From an uncultured Acidobacteriia bacterium (GTDB lineage Bacteria; Acidobacteriota; Terriglobia; Bryobacterales; Bryobacteraceae), in contig CAIKAS010000277.1 in NCBI GenBank assembly GCA_903825445.1, positions 20,639 to 84,638 on the forward strand: DNA of 64,000 nt, given 5' to 3'. The notes under the pieces are model-generated. The model was not told the origin of the DNA. It worked only from the letters and a program-made list of their open reading frames with translations, and made no database searches. Position 1 is the first letter of the stretch, and every line of letters starts with the position of its first letter. This document shows, one piece after another, positions 18,915-28,792 of this stretch. The position numbers and the translations under genes are program-made.

Positions 18915-21779
18915 ATGCGATCTCAAAGAAAAAAACTCACATTGCTGGGCCCGGCCATCATTCTTGCGTCGGTGCTCTGCGGAACAATCTGGGGCCAGAG
19001 CGCCCTCACTACAATTCAGGACACTCTGTTCGATGCGGACGGCCAGCGGTACTATGGCTCGCTCACTATCCAATGGAGTACATTCGACACGAACAATCCG
19101 GGCACTATCGTGCAGCAGAGCCGAACTGTTCAGGTGGTCAACGGCAATCTGCTGGTTCAACTGGCGCCGAACAGCGCAGCCACGCCACCGGCAAACGTCT
19201 ACTCAGTCCTTTATCAAAGCGACGGAGATCAGCAGTACACCGAGACGTGGACGGTTCCGGTGAGCGCGACGCCACTACGAGTGGCGCAGGTGAGAACGGG
19301 AGCGGGCGTAGCGGGCTCGGGATCAGCAGGCGGGCTAACGGGCGGGAGTACAGGAACGGTGACGGAAGCGTCAGTAACCAACCTTGTATCCGACCTGAAT
19401 GCGCGGCCGATTAAGGGACCGGGTTACGGCACGAATGCTGTAGCGGTGGTCGACCAGAACGGACTCCTGGAAACAGCGGTGGGCAATCTGGGTGACTGTC
19501 TATTCGTCGATGGGACGACAGGACCGTGTACCTCCGGGCTCATACTGCCAACGTTCATTAACGGTGAGGTGCCTGGCGGCCTGGTGAATGGATTGAACGC
19601 CACGTTTACGCTGGCGAACACTCCTAGCGGAACCAGTCTTCTGCTGTTTCGCAATGGCATCCTGTTGCAGGCAGGAACAGACTATGCACTCACAGGCTCA
19701 ACTGTTCAGTTTGCGAGTGGCGCGATTCCACAGCCACAGGATACGCTGATGGCAACTTATCGACTCGACTCCGGTTCGAGTGGCAGTTCCGGGAGCCCGG
19801 CAACAGGGCCGAGCGGCGTGCCTGGCATCAACGGATGCGGCGCGGTGGGGACGGCGAGCAAGAGCGCAGCGTACCAGATACAGGCGTCGGACAACGGCTA
19901 TCTGCTCATTCAGACTACGAGCGCCGGTTTCGCGCTTCCCGTGACAGTTCCGGCTGTCGGCTGGTGCGCGGTGTTGCTAAACACGAACTCCGGCAGCATT
20001 GCGGTTAGCAACAATGGCAATGCGATCAACGGAGTGGTTGGAGCGTACGCGCTTGCGTCCACGAACGCGGTCGCTATGATTTCGGACGGGACGCGCTATT
20101 GGACGTCGGGCGCGAATGGACAGCAGGGTCCAACGGGCGCCACAGGCATACAAGGTGTGGCGGGGGCAACGGGGCCAAGTGGCGCGCAGGGTATTGCTGG
20201 TCCGACTGGCACTGCGGGTGCAGCTGGGGTTGCCGGCGCCACCGGACCACAGGGTGCGGTGGGAGCTACAGGGCTGAGTGGCGCGCAGGGTATCGCTGGT
20301 CCCACCGGCACAGCAGGGACCGCCGGTGTTGCCGGTGTTGCCGGTGCAACCGGACCACAAGGCGTAGCGGGAGCTACGGGATCAACGGGCGCGCAGGGAA
20401 TCGCTGGTCCTGCTGGCACCGGGGGTGCGACCGGTGCGGCAGGTCCCACCGGATCAGTGGGCGCAACCGGCGCTTCGCTTGTTTCACCAACTGCCAATCT
20501 GTTTACGGAAGTGACTCCGACGGTCCGCTACGTTGCATCGTCACTCACGTACGCCAATGGCTCAACCGTGAGTACATGGTCGGATTCCAGCGGTCATGGA
20601 AACAACGCTTCGCTTACAAGCGGTGCACCGGTGATGAATCGCCAGACCACCAGCGGGGTTCCGGCGGTACATTTCGGTGGGTCCGACTGGATGGGGATTC
20701 CCGGCAGCGCGAGTTTCAATCAGCAGTCCGCAACGGTGTGTACGGTTATCGAGAACATCAATCCGAGCAGCGCGACGATGGTCTACCTGAACCTTGGGTC
20801 GGGCGGCTCGGGTCCGGCGGACTGGTACCTGCAATCGGAGTCCAGCGGGCTTTACACAATTTCCGACGAGTATATGGCCGGAGAGAACACGGTGGCTTCC
20901 CTCGGCGTGCATCCGGCAGCGATGAGCGCGAGTTGCACGGCCATGAGTTCCAGCGCGGTAACTGCATACCGGCCGGACGGTTCGGTATACACTGGATCCG
21001 CTCTTGCCTCTGGCAGCGTAACGGGCGGGCAGATCGCCTCATGGACGACGGGCGGCAGCTATCAGTATGCGGGCAACATGTACGAGATCGACGTCTTTCC
21101 TTCAGCGTTGACCTTAAATCAGATTCAGGAGTGGTTCGCTTATTCGCGCGCCACTTACGGAACACCGCAGTACGGCGGACAAGTCGTAAGGATAACTAAA
21201 ACCGGCGACTCCATCACGGCTGGCGTCAACAGCACACTGGAGCTGAATATTCAGAATCAATCCTACCCGAACTGGAAATCAGGCCAGTTTATTCCTGTGG
21301 AACTAAACTATGGCCAGGGCGGCCAGACGCTTCAGGCGGTATCGGCTGGCACGGTGGCTGCGATCACTGCTGCATACAATTCCGGCTATGCGCTGAATGT
21401 TCTGGAGATCAGCTACGGATTCAACGATATTGTGCTGAACGCCGCCACTGCGGCAAGCGTGGAAGGTTACCTGAATACGTACATCTCGTCCATTCATACA
21501 GCCCAGCCCGGATGGATGATCCTGGTTGACACGGTGACGCCGTACAACGTGGCCGGGTGTGCTACCGATTCGATTCGAAATACGTTCAATTCGTGGCTTT
21601 TGGCCTCCCTGCCTGCGAACGTGAACGGGATCGTTAATTACACGGTGGATTCAGTAATGAATACATGTCAGGCGACGAACTCCATGTACTACACCGGCTA
21701 TCATCCGACGAATTCCGGGTACGAAAGACTGGCGAGGATCAGGCGTAATTATTTGGATCTGTTTATTGCCACGCACTAA
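18915..21779 (+). CDS. Secreted protein with collagen-like Gly-X-Y region, lectin/LamG-like segment and C-terminal SGNH hydrolase-like domain
   Basis: [25 protein letters not shown]... run; C-terminal [40 protein letters not shown]. Start ATG 18915 after AGGAG. Confidence 0.8.
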   Translation: MRSQRKKLTLLGPAIILASVLCGTIWGQSALTTIQDTLFDADGQRYYGSLTIQWSTFDTNNPGTIVQQSRTVQVVNGNLLVQLAPNSAATPPANVYSVLYQSDGDQQYTETWTVPVSATPLRVAQVRTGAGVAGSGSAGGLTGGSTGTVTEASVTNLVSDLNARPIKGPGYGTNAVAVVDQNGLLETAVGNLGDCLFVDGTTGPCTSGLILPTFINGEVPGGLVNGLNATFTLANTPSGTSLLLFRNGILLQAGTDYALTGSTVQFASGAIPQPQDTLMATYRLDSGSSGSSGSPATGPSGVPGINGCGAVGTASKSAAYQIQASDNGYLLIQTTSAGFALPVTVPAVGWCAVLLNTNSGSIAVSNNGNAINGVVGAYALASTNAVAMISDGTRYWTSGANGQQGPTGATGIQGVAGATGPSGAQGIAGPTGTAGAAGVAGATGPQGAVGATGLSGAQGIAGPTGTAGTAGVAGVAGATGPQGVAGATGSTGAQGIAGPAGTGGATGAAGPTGSVGATGASLVSPTANLFTEVTPTVRYVASSLTYANGSTVSTWSDSSGHGNNASLTSGAPVMNRQTTSGVPAVHFGGSDWMGIPGSASFNQQSATVCTVIENINPSSATMVYLNLGSGGSGPADWYLQSESSGLYTISDEYMAGENTVASLGVHPAAMSASCTAMSSSAVTAYRPDGSVYTGSALASGSVTGGQIASWTTGGSYQYAGNMYEIDVFPSALTLNQIQEWFAYSRATYGTPQYGGQVVRITKTGDSITAGVNSTLELNIQNQSYPNWKSGQFIPVELNYGQGGQTLQAVSAGTVAAITAAYNSGYALNVLEISYGFNDIVLNAATAASVEGYLNTYISSIHTAQPGWMILVDTVTPYNVAGCATDSIRNTFNSWLLASLPANVNGIVNYTVDSVMNTCQATNSMYYTGYHPTNSGYERLARIRRNYLDLFIATH
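20108..20476 (+). repeat. Imperfect tandem coding repeats (99 and 108 bp) encoding collagen-like triplets
   Basis: GGCGCGCAGGG landmark recurs at 20181, 20280 and 20388. Confidence 0.8.
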
Positions 21780-21804
21780 GGTTGCGTGTGGAACGAATAG
21801 CTCA

Positions 21805-21840
21805 CCGTTCGGATGGTTCCGCGGGGGGACCATCCGACGG
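21805..21840 (+). other. Stem-loop downstream of collagen-like gene
   Basis: CCGTTCGGATGGTTCC / GGACCATCCGACGG with two bulged T; no following T-run. Confidence 0.5.
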
Positions 21841-21888
21841 GGCTTCCTACTCGCTTCCGCGCACAACAACGTAAAAGGAGGAGACAAC

Positions 21889-22182
21889 GTGGATAACACA
21901 CCTGGGTGGAACGGTTTTGGATACTGGATTTTAGTTCATCTGAGGGCTGCAGTGGCTACCGTGGGATTAACCGGGTGCGGGGTTGGTTTCGTCAAGTTCC
22001 TGCGCCACGCGCCGGCACCCCGAAAAGGCTCAGTCTGGGCGGGTTGCCTTTTCGACACGTTTCAGGATCTGGCGAGCAATGATTCACGCATCGGCGAGCG
22101 CCGCGATGAGAGCGGACGGGCAGCGGCGTCCGAACCGACCCCACAGTATTCTTCAGGGCCAGCGCCGCCTCCACGGCAATAG
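21889..22182 (+). CDS. Small hypothetical protein (97 aa)
   Basis: GTG preceded by AAAGGAGGAGACAAC; VDNTPGWNGFGYWILVHLRAAVATVGLTGCGVGF... Confidence 0.45.
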   Translation: MDNTPGWNGFGYWILVHLRAAVATVGLTGCGVGFVKFLRHAPAPRKGSVWAGCLFDTFQDLASNDSRIGERRDESGRAAASEPTPQYSSGPAPPPRQ

Positions 22183-22223
22183 ACCGTCAGGGACCGTTTA
22201 TATTGGTCGAAGGAGAAAATGCG

Positions 22224-22625
22224 ATGGCTGGCGGTTTCAAACAGTTCTTGTTACGCGGGAATGTAGTGGATTTAGCAGTCGGCGTTGTGGTGGGGGCAGC
22301 ATTTGGCGCCGTCGTGACGGAGTTCACGAAAGACCTGCTGACACCGCTGATCGCGGCGGTAGTTGGTAAGCCGGACTTTTCCAACATTCACTTCGAAGTG
22401 AATGGCAGCAAGTTCTTGGTGGGGAGCTTTTTCAATGCGATTATCTCATTTTTACTGATATCGACAGCGGTCTATTTCTTTGTAGTGCTGCCGGTTAATG
22501 CGCTGATGACGCGCGCTAAAAATGAACCGCCCCCGCCCGACCCCACGACTAAGAAATGCCCGGAGTGTCTCAGCGAGATTCCCATCGCCGCGAAACGCTG
22601 CGCTTTCTGCACCTCGCAGATATAG
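22224..22625 (+). CDS. mscL: Large-conductance mechanosensitive channel with C-terminal zinc ribbon
   Basis: GGFKQFLLRGNVVDLAVGVVVGAAFGAVV; C-terminus KKCPECLSEIPIAAKRCAFCTSQI. Confidence 0.93.
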   Translation: MAGGFKQFLLRGNVVDLAVGVVVGAAFGAVVTEFTKDLLTPLIAAVVGKPDFSNIHFEVNGSKFLVGSFFNAIISFLLISTAVYFFVVLPVNALMTRAKNEPPPPDPTTKKCPECLSEIPIAAKRCAFCTSQI

Positions 22626-22711
22626 AAACAGTGTGGCAATGAGTGCGCGCGTGCCCGAAATTTCGCGCGACTGCCTGCACGGTGTGTTACGGTAGTGGTT
22701 TCCACCCGGCC

Positions 22712-23425
22712 ATGAATTTCGACCGCAGTATCGCGCGTCTTATCGACCACACTATTCTCAAACCGGAAGCACTCCGGAACGATGTGAAAACCGTCTGCGA
22801 TGAGGCTCTGCGGTTCGGTTTCGCGAGCGTTTGCGTAAACCCGTTCTGGGTGCCGCTGGTAGCGGCGCAACTCAAGGGTTCTGTAGTTCGCGTTTGTACG
22901 GTTTCTGGATTTCCGCTCGGCGCGACGAGCACTGCTGCCAAGACTGCCGAGACGATAGCCGCGTTATCGGATGGCGCGGAGGAAATCGACATGGTCATCA
23001 ACGTGGGTGCGCTCCTGGGGGGCGAAACCGCCGTGGTGGATTCGGACATCCGGGCCGTGGCGGAGGCCAGTCACGCACGCGGCGCCATCCTCAAAGTAAT
23101 TATCGAGACCGCGCTGCTCACCGACGAAGCGAAGGTCCTCGCGTGTCGGATTGCGCAGAGCGCAGGGGCAGATTTTGTGAAGACCTCGACTGGTTTCAGC
23201 AAGTCCGGCGCCACGGTTGAAGATATTGCCCTGATGCGCAGGACTGTTGGACCATCAATGGGCGTGAAAGCCTCGGGCGGAATCAGAACGCTTGAGGATC
23301 TGAAGGCGATGGTGGCAGCAGGCGCCACCCGCGTGGGAGCGAGCGCGAGCGTTCGGATCGTCGAGTCCACCGCGGTTTCCGGCGGCGCCAAAGCCGCAGA
23401 CGGCGGAGCGCCGTCCTCTTACTAG
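22712..23425 (+). CDS. deoC: Deoxyribose-phosphate aldolase
   Basis: [52 protein letters not shown]. Confidence 0.93.
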   Translation: MNFDRSIARLIDHTILKPEALRNDVKTVCDEALRFGFASVCVNPFWVPLVAAQLKGSVVRVCTVSGFPLGATSTAAKTAETIAALSDGAEEIDMVINVGALLGGETAVVDSDIRAVAEASHARGAILKVIIETALLTDEAKVLACRIAQSAGADFVKTSTGFSKSGATVEDIALMRRTVGPSMGVKASGGIRTLEDLKAMVAAGATRVGASASVRIVESTAVSGGAKAADGGAPSSY

Positions 23426-23426
23426 C

Positions 23427-25202
23427 ATGCGTTCGCCCAGCGCCAGAACCCAGTTCCGCGAACGCACGGATCTGCTTGATTTCCTTCTGGAAGTTTCCAC
23501 CGTTATGGCAGAGACGCTGGACCTGGACGAATTGCTGGCCAGCGTGGCGGGCATCGTCCAGCGCGTCATACCGTACGATCTGTTCGCCATTCTGCTTTAC
23601 AACGATAAACGTCAGGACCTTCGAATCCGGCGCGCAGTTGGCCATCGCGAGGACGTGGTTCGAAATCTTTCGCTGCGACTCGGTGAAGGAATTGTGGGAA
23701 CGGCCGCGCAAACACGCGAACCGATTTTGGCGACAGACACTTCTCTGGATCCACGATATCTGCCAACATCCGACGTCGTGCGATGCGAACTCAGCGTGCC
23801 TATGATCGCGCGGAAGCGACTAGTGGGCGTAATCGACGTTCAATCGGCGCGGCCGGGCGCATATTCCGATTACGACAGAGCGCTCTTGCGGCTGATTGGT
23901 AGTCGTGTTGGCGCCGCTATCGACAATGCGCAGTTATATCGTCGGGCCGAACGGCAGTACAGAACCATCCGGGCGCTCTCACGCATTTCTCATGAATTCT
24001 CTTCAATCCTTGATCTGGACGAACTTCTTGGCAAGATCGCGTCGAGCGTGCGCACGCTGATCGATTACAGTGCGTTCAGCATACTGCTGGTGGATGAAGA
24101 GCGTAAATTCCTGCGCCATCGGTTCAGCCTGCGCTACGACGAGCGAGTGAGCATCGACAATATTCCGATGGGAAAAGGCATCACCGGTGCAGCGGCGGTG
24201 GGGCGGGAGATTGTACGGGTTCACGATACCGCCGTGGACCCGCGTTACATCGCGACGGATTCCGGTATCCACAGTGAGCTTGCCGTGCCGCTGATGGTGC
24301 ATGACGTTGTGATCGGCGTGATGAATCTGGAAAGTGAACGCATTGGATTCTTCACCGAAGACCATGCACGCACGATGAGCCTGCTGGCACCGTCGGTTGC
24401 TATTGCGGTCGAAAATGCACGACTCTATCAGGAAATTGGCGAGCGCGAGCGGCTGATGCAGGAGGATCTGCGCGCCGCCTTCGACTTGCAGACTGTGCTT
24501 CTGCCGCAGGAGGCACCGGAAGTTGAGGGACTGGAGATAGCGATCGGCCTGCGGCCGGCCCGCGAAATCAGCGGAGATCTTTACGACTTTTTCGGACACA
24601 ACGACGGGCAAATGCAAATCGCGTTCGGCGATTCCAGCGGTAAGGGAGCCGCTGCTGCGCTGTTCGGCGCCATGGTCAGTGGACTCATGCGCACATTGGC
24701 GCCCCGCCGCCGTAAGCCGGCGGAACTGATGAAGTCCCTGAACGAAGCGCTGGTCAACCGCAAGGTGGATGGCCGCTATCTGACGCTGCTCATGATGTTA
24801 TGGGATCCCAAAACGATGGCGTTCACGATGGCGAATGCGGGTGGTTCACCGCCGATGATTTGCCGGGGCGGCGAGATCATCAACCCGCACCTTGAGGGCG
24901 TACCGCTCGGCCTGTTGCCAGATCGCGATTACGAAGAGCAATCCTTCGACACCCGGCCCGGGGATCTGGTGGTTTTGTTCTCCGACGGCGTTTCCGATCA
25001 CATATCAGGAGCCGGCGAAGACTACGGGTCGGTGCGACTCGGCCGGATCCTGCAACGTTACAACAAGCTCACGCCGCGGCAACTGGTAAAAAAAATCTTC
25101 GCGGATCTGGACGCGTTTAACACGGTGCGGTTCGACGACCAAACCCTGATCGTGATGCGCGTGAAGCCGCCGACAAGCCCCGAAGCAATAAGGATCAGGT
25201 AA
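23427..25202 (+). CDS. GAF-GAF-PP2C (SpoIIE-like) serine phosphatase
   Basis: 591 aa; two GAF regions; GDLYDFFGHNDGQMQIAFGDSSGKGAAAALFGAMV, LVVLFSDGVSDH. Confidence 0.88.
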   Translation: MRSPSARTQFRERTDLLDFLLEVSTVMAETLDLDELLASVAGIVQRVIPYDLFAILLYNDKRQDLRIRRAVGHREDVVRNLSLRLGEGIVGTAAQTREPILATDTSLDPRYLPTSDVVRCELSVPMIARKRLVGVIDVQSARPGAYSDYDRALLRLIGSRVGAAIDNAQLYRRAERQYRTIRALSRISHEFSSILDLDELLGKIASSVRTLIDYSAFSILLVDEERKFLRHRFSLRYDERVSIDNIPMGKGITGAAAVGREIVRVHDTAVDPRYIATDSGIHSELAVPLMVHDVVIGVMNLESERIGFFTEDHARTMSLLAPSVAIAVENARLYQEIGERERLMQEDLRAAFDLQTVLLPQEAPEVEGLEIAIGLRPAREISGDLYDFFGHNDGQMQIAFGDSSGKGAAAALFGAMVSGLMRTLAPRRRKPAELMKSLNEALVNRKVDGRYLTLLMMLWDPKTMAFTMANAGGSPPMICRGGEIINPHLEGVPLGLLPDRDYEEQSFDTRPGDLVVLFSDGVSDHISGAGEDYGSVRLGRILQRYNKLTPRQLVKKIFADLDAFNTVRFDDQTLIVMRVKPPTSPEAIRIR

Positions 25203-26441
25203 ATGTATCGGTACGACAATGGCAGTTTGTTTTGCGAACAGGTGAATCTTGAGGAGATTGCCCGCAGTGTGGGCACGCCCTGTTACGTTTACTCTTCGCG
25301 TTCGATATTGAATGCCTGGCGGGCTTATGACGAAGCATTCGGCGACATTCCTCACGTGGTTTGCTATGCAGTCAAAGCTAACTCATCGCTGGCGGTTTTG
25401 TCGATGCTTGCCAAAGCAGGCTCAGGCTTTGATATCGTTTCGGGCGGCGAGTTATTTCGTGTGCTGAAGGCAGGAGGAGATCCCGCGCGCGTCGTGTTCT
25501 CCGGGGTCGGTAAGACCGCGACCGAAATCGAAGCAGCGCTGCGGTCCGGTATTCGGAACTTCAACTGTGAATCCGAAGGCGAACTGAATGAGATCGATTC
25601 GGTAGCCGGGAAGCTCGGCGTAACCGCGCAATTCTCTTTGCGCGTGAACCCGGATGTGGATGCCGTCACCCATCCTTACATCAGTACGGGGCTGAGGGAC
25701 CACAAGTTCGGTATCGACATTGCCGCCGCATCCGACGTGTACCGCCGGACCCGCAGCCTTAGCAATGTTCGCGCATCCGGAGTTAGTTGCCACATCGGCT
25801 CGCAGATACTGGATTATTCTCCTATTTTGGAGGCAGCCGGCAAGGTACTTAACCTGATCGAATCGCTGCAGGCAGAGGGCCTCCCGATCGATCACGTGGA
25901 CCTCGGCGGAGGACTCGGCATTGCGTATCAACCGGGCGACGAAGCGCCGGGAATACGGGATTTCATCACGGACATGCGCGAGCGGATCGGCCGCGCCCGG
26001 TTGACGGTGATGATCGAACCCGGACGGTCTATCGCGGGACCGGCTGGCGTTCTGTTGACGCGTGTGTTGTATCGCAAGAAAAGCCCGGCAAAAGAATTTA
26101 TCGTGGTGGATGCCGCCATGAACGATTTGATTCGCCCGGCACTCTACAAAGCGCACCATGAAATCAGGCCCCTCCGGCAAACCGAAGGCAAGACTGTCAT
26201 TGCCGATGTGGTGGGTCCAGTCTGCGAAACAGGCGACTTCCTTGCCCGTGATCGCGAAATGGCCGACGTACAACCGGACGACTGGCTCGCAGTCTCTTCG
26301 GCCGGAGCATATGGATTCGTGCAGGCGTCCAACTACAATTCGCGCCCACGCGGCGCCGAGGTATTAGTGGAAGACGACAAGTGGCGGGTAATCCGCACGC
26401 GTGAGACGTACGAAGACCTCATCCACGGAGAAACGATGTGA
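25203..26441 (+). CDS. lysA: Diaminopimelate decarboxylase
   Basis: YAVKANSSLAVLSMLAKAGSGFDIVSGGEL, HIGSQI, DLGGGLGI, EPGRSI. Confidence 0.93.
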   Translation: MYRYDNGSLFCEQVNLEEIARSVGTPCYVYSSRSILNAWRAYDEAFGDIPHVVCYAVKANSSLAVLSMLAKAGSGFDIVSGGELFRVLKAGGDPARVVFSGVGKTATEIEAALRSGIRNFNCESEGELNEIDSVAGKLGVTAQFSLRVNPDVDAVTHPYISTGLRDHKFGIDIAAASDVYRRTRSLSNVRASGVSCHIGSQILDYSPILEAAGKVLNLIESLQAEGLPIDHVDLGGGLGIAYQPGDEAPGIRDFITDMRERIGRARLTVMIEPGRSIAGPAGVLLTRVLYRKKSPAKEFIVVDAAMNDLIRPALYKAHHEIRPLRQTEGKTVIADVVGPVCETGDFLARDREMADVQPDDWLAVSSAGAYGFVQASNYNSRPRGAEVLVEDDKWRVIRTRETYEDLIHGETM

Positions 26442-26974
26442 GTTCGGCTACGAAGCGGCGCCCTGGCGGCGATCCGCGATATCCGATCGGATGCTTTCAG
26501 TTCCCGCAATCGGTATCGGCGACTGAACGGGAAGACTTTCTGCTGCGTCTCGTGGGGGCGCCGGCGCGGCTACGGGTTGCCGTCACAGGACTTTCGGAAA
26601 AACAACTCGAAACACCGTACCGGGAAGGTGGCTGGACCGTGAGGCAAGTGATCCATCATGTTCCGGACAGTCACATGAATAGTTACGTACGCTTCAAGCT
26701 GGCGTTGACAGAAAACGAGCCGACGATCAAGCCTTACGACGAGGCGGCGTGGGCATCGCTCAAGGACAGCGCGGAGACTCCCGTGGAAACGTCGCTGCTC
26801 CTGCTGGAATCGCTGCACGAGCGCTGGGTGACGTTATTGCGCGGCCTTACGGAAGAGCAGTGGGCGCGGACGATGCGTCACCCTGAAATCGGCCTTCTTC
26901 GGCTCGACCAGGTATTAGCCCTCTACGCGTGGCATGGCGATCACCACACCGCTCACATCCGGAACGCCTTTTAG
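26438..26974 (+). CDS. YfiT/BstA-like DinB-superfamily metal-dependent protein
   Basis: REGGWTVRQVIHHVPDSHMNSYVRFK, WHGDHHTAHI. Confidence 0.85.
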   Translation: MSSATKRRPGGDPRYPIGCFQFPQSVSATEREDFLLRLVGAPARLRVAVTGLSEKQLETPYREGGWTVRQVIHHVPDSHMNSYVRFKLALTENEPTIKPYDEAAWASLKDSAETPVETSLLLLESLHERWVTLLRGLTEEQWARTMRHPEIGLLRLDQVLALYAWHGDHHTAHIRNAF

Positions 26975-26975
26975 C

Positions 26976-28700
26976 TCAGGGAAGGATTTCAAAAGACGCC
27001 TGTGTGCGGCGCCATTCGCCGTCACAGAGGCGTATGCGGCGCACCTGTACGACACCGCGTTCAGCGTCCTGCGTGATCGTTGGGTGGCACCTTCCATCGG
27101 CATCGAGCGTGCACCAGTTTTTCCATATTCCGGAACGCGCTAATTCGTCATCCGGAAGTCTGTACTCAACGTCCAGACGGCAAGAAGGAAACCCCGGCAC
27201 TTCAACTGAGACCTGTCGGCTACGATTGACGCTTTGCGGAGTAATAGCGATTCTCGTCCAGGGATTCCGGGATATTGGTACTCCTGGCAAGACGCGTATC
27301 GGAACCGCCCCGGCGTGAATGACGACGGCATATTCGGAGAGATCCGTGGTGTCAAACGAGCCGCCTAACTGGGACGGACGATCCACCCAGAGCGTGGCAT
27401 CACGCCACGCAAGGCGTATCAGAAACAATTGGGTCCATTCAACAGAAGGCAATTGGTCGTCGGCAACCAAGACCCGGCTCCCGGACTGAAGGTTCGGATT
27501 GGCGCGCGTCAGCGCATCTGCAAGAGCACGCAGCCCGTGTTGCTGTGGAAGCAGTGAGTCGCCCATATGGGCTGCGGCGTCACGTTGCCCGGCATAGAGA
27601 CCGACAACAAGGACGACGAAACACCAGGATGCCGCGGTTTCCCGCCGTCGGCAAACTGAGATGTCACCTCCGCCGAATCTCTGCGCGCTCAAGTCGATAA
27701 CTCGAGCAAGAAAGGCACCCGCATAGAGCGACCAGCCCAGCCAGGGTATGTACCAGACGAAACCGAATCGACCGGGGATGACTAATAGCGGCAGCAGTGC
27801 GATATTCGCAAACAGGATTCCGAAGACCATCGGCCGGCTGCGTAGCAGGATTCCGACCAACAATAAGAAGGCAAGACAGACCAAGAGATACCCCGTATCG
27901 ATCACCATGTTTCTCAAGAGGATCGAATAGTAGTGGTTGAGTTGCTGACCAGCGTAGGCCAGTGACATTCGCGGGACATAATCCGGAGTAATGCTCATCT
28001 GGTTCGGCACCTGCGTCTTCACAAGGCCGTAGAGGATTGCGATCACGGCCGCGACGGCGATGGGGATCGATCGGGCTCGCCACCGATTCAGATGGCAGTG
28101 GAAGACGATCTCGTAAGCCGCAAGCAACGCGGGCCATGCGACCGCCATTTCCTTACTATCGAGTGCGAGGCAATAAAGTGCGAGGAAGACCGCGAGGTGG
28201 CGGCCGTTGAGGTCTGCGTCATGACTACGTACTCGGACGTAGACAATCAGCGCGGATATGCCGCACGTAAAACAAAGAATGTCATAAAGAGTCCCTGTGT
28301 TGAAATAGAGTCCGCCCATGCACGCGTTGACAGCACAAATCAGCGCCGACAGGGTCGCGGTGGTGGCGGATCTTGCCACGTTCCTGACCAACAGCCAGGC
28401 CAGAGAAAGATTCAGCAACAGGCAAAGATAGCAAAACACGCGGAAGGGAACGGGGTCGAGCCCGAACGTGGCGAATAGAATCCGATAAACAACACCGCCG
28501 AACGGGCGATACTCCGGAGTGACCACCACGGCGGTGTGTACCAGCAGCATCGCCAGAGAACGCTGTCCAAAACCGTGAAGAAACTGAATATTTGTGAGGT
28601 CGTCGCCAGTGAAATACGCGGTAAGACCCCGCCATGTCAGCGCCAGAAAGTAGGTCGCGATCAGAGCAGTTGCACCTATGAGCTTTTGAACGCGCGTCAT
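26976..28700 (-). CDS. Polytopic membrane protein, glycosyltransferase-like
   Basis: 574 aa; many TM segments; extracytoplasmic C-terminal region. Confidence 0.5.
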   Translation of the reverse strand: MTRVQKLIGATALIATYFLALTWRGLTAYFTGDDLTNIQFLHGFGQRSLAMLLVHTAVVVTPEYRPFGGVVYRILFATFGLDPVPFRVFCYLCLLLNLSLAWLLVRNVARSATTATLSALICAVNACMGGLYFNTGTLYDILCFTCGISALIVYVRVRSHDADLNGRHLAVFLALYCLALDSKEMAVAWPALLAAYEIVFHCHLNRWRARSIPIAVAAVIAILYGLVKTQVPNQMSITPDYVPRMSLAYAGQQLNHYYSILLRNMVIDTGYLLVCLAFLLLVGILLRSRPMVFGILFANIALLPLLVIPGRFGFVWYIPWLGWSLYAGAFLARVIDLSAQRFGGGDISVCRRRETAASWCFVVLVVGLYAGQRDAAAHMGDSLLPQQHGLRALADALTRANPNLQSGSRVLVADDQLPSVEWTQLFLIRLAWRDATLWVDRPSQLGGSFDTTDLSEYAVVIHAGAVPIRVLPGVPISRNPWTRIAITPQSVNRSRQVSVEVPGFPSCRLDVEYRLPDDELARSGIWKNWCTLDADGRCHPTITQDAERGVVQVRRIRLCDGEWRRTQASFEILP

Positions 28701-28792
28701 GGCCTGATCTATGTTAGTCGCTCGCGTCGCGTTACGAGATCAGCACTAAGTATGACAGCCGTCTCCGGCAGTTCAGGAGGGACCGTCCCGGT

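Noticed and set aside
20096-20497. Antisense ORF of P/A/V repeats (133 aa) opposite the collagen region
   Set aside because: Mirror of the Gly-X-Y codon pattern; no RBS or independent support.
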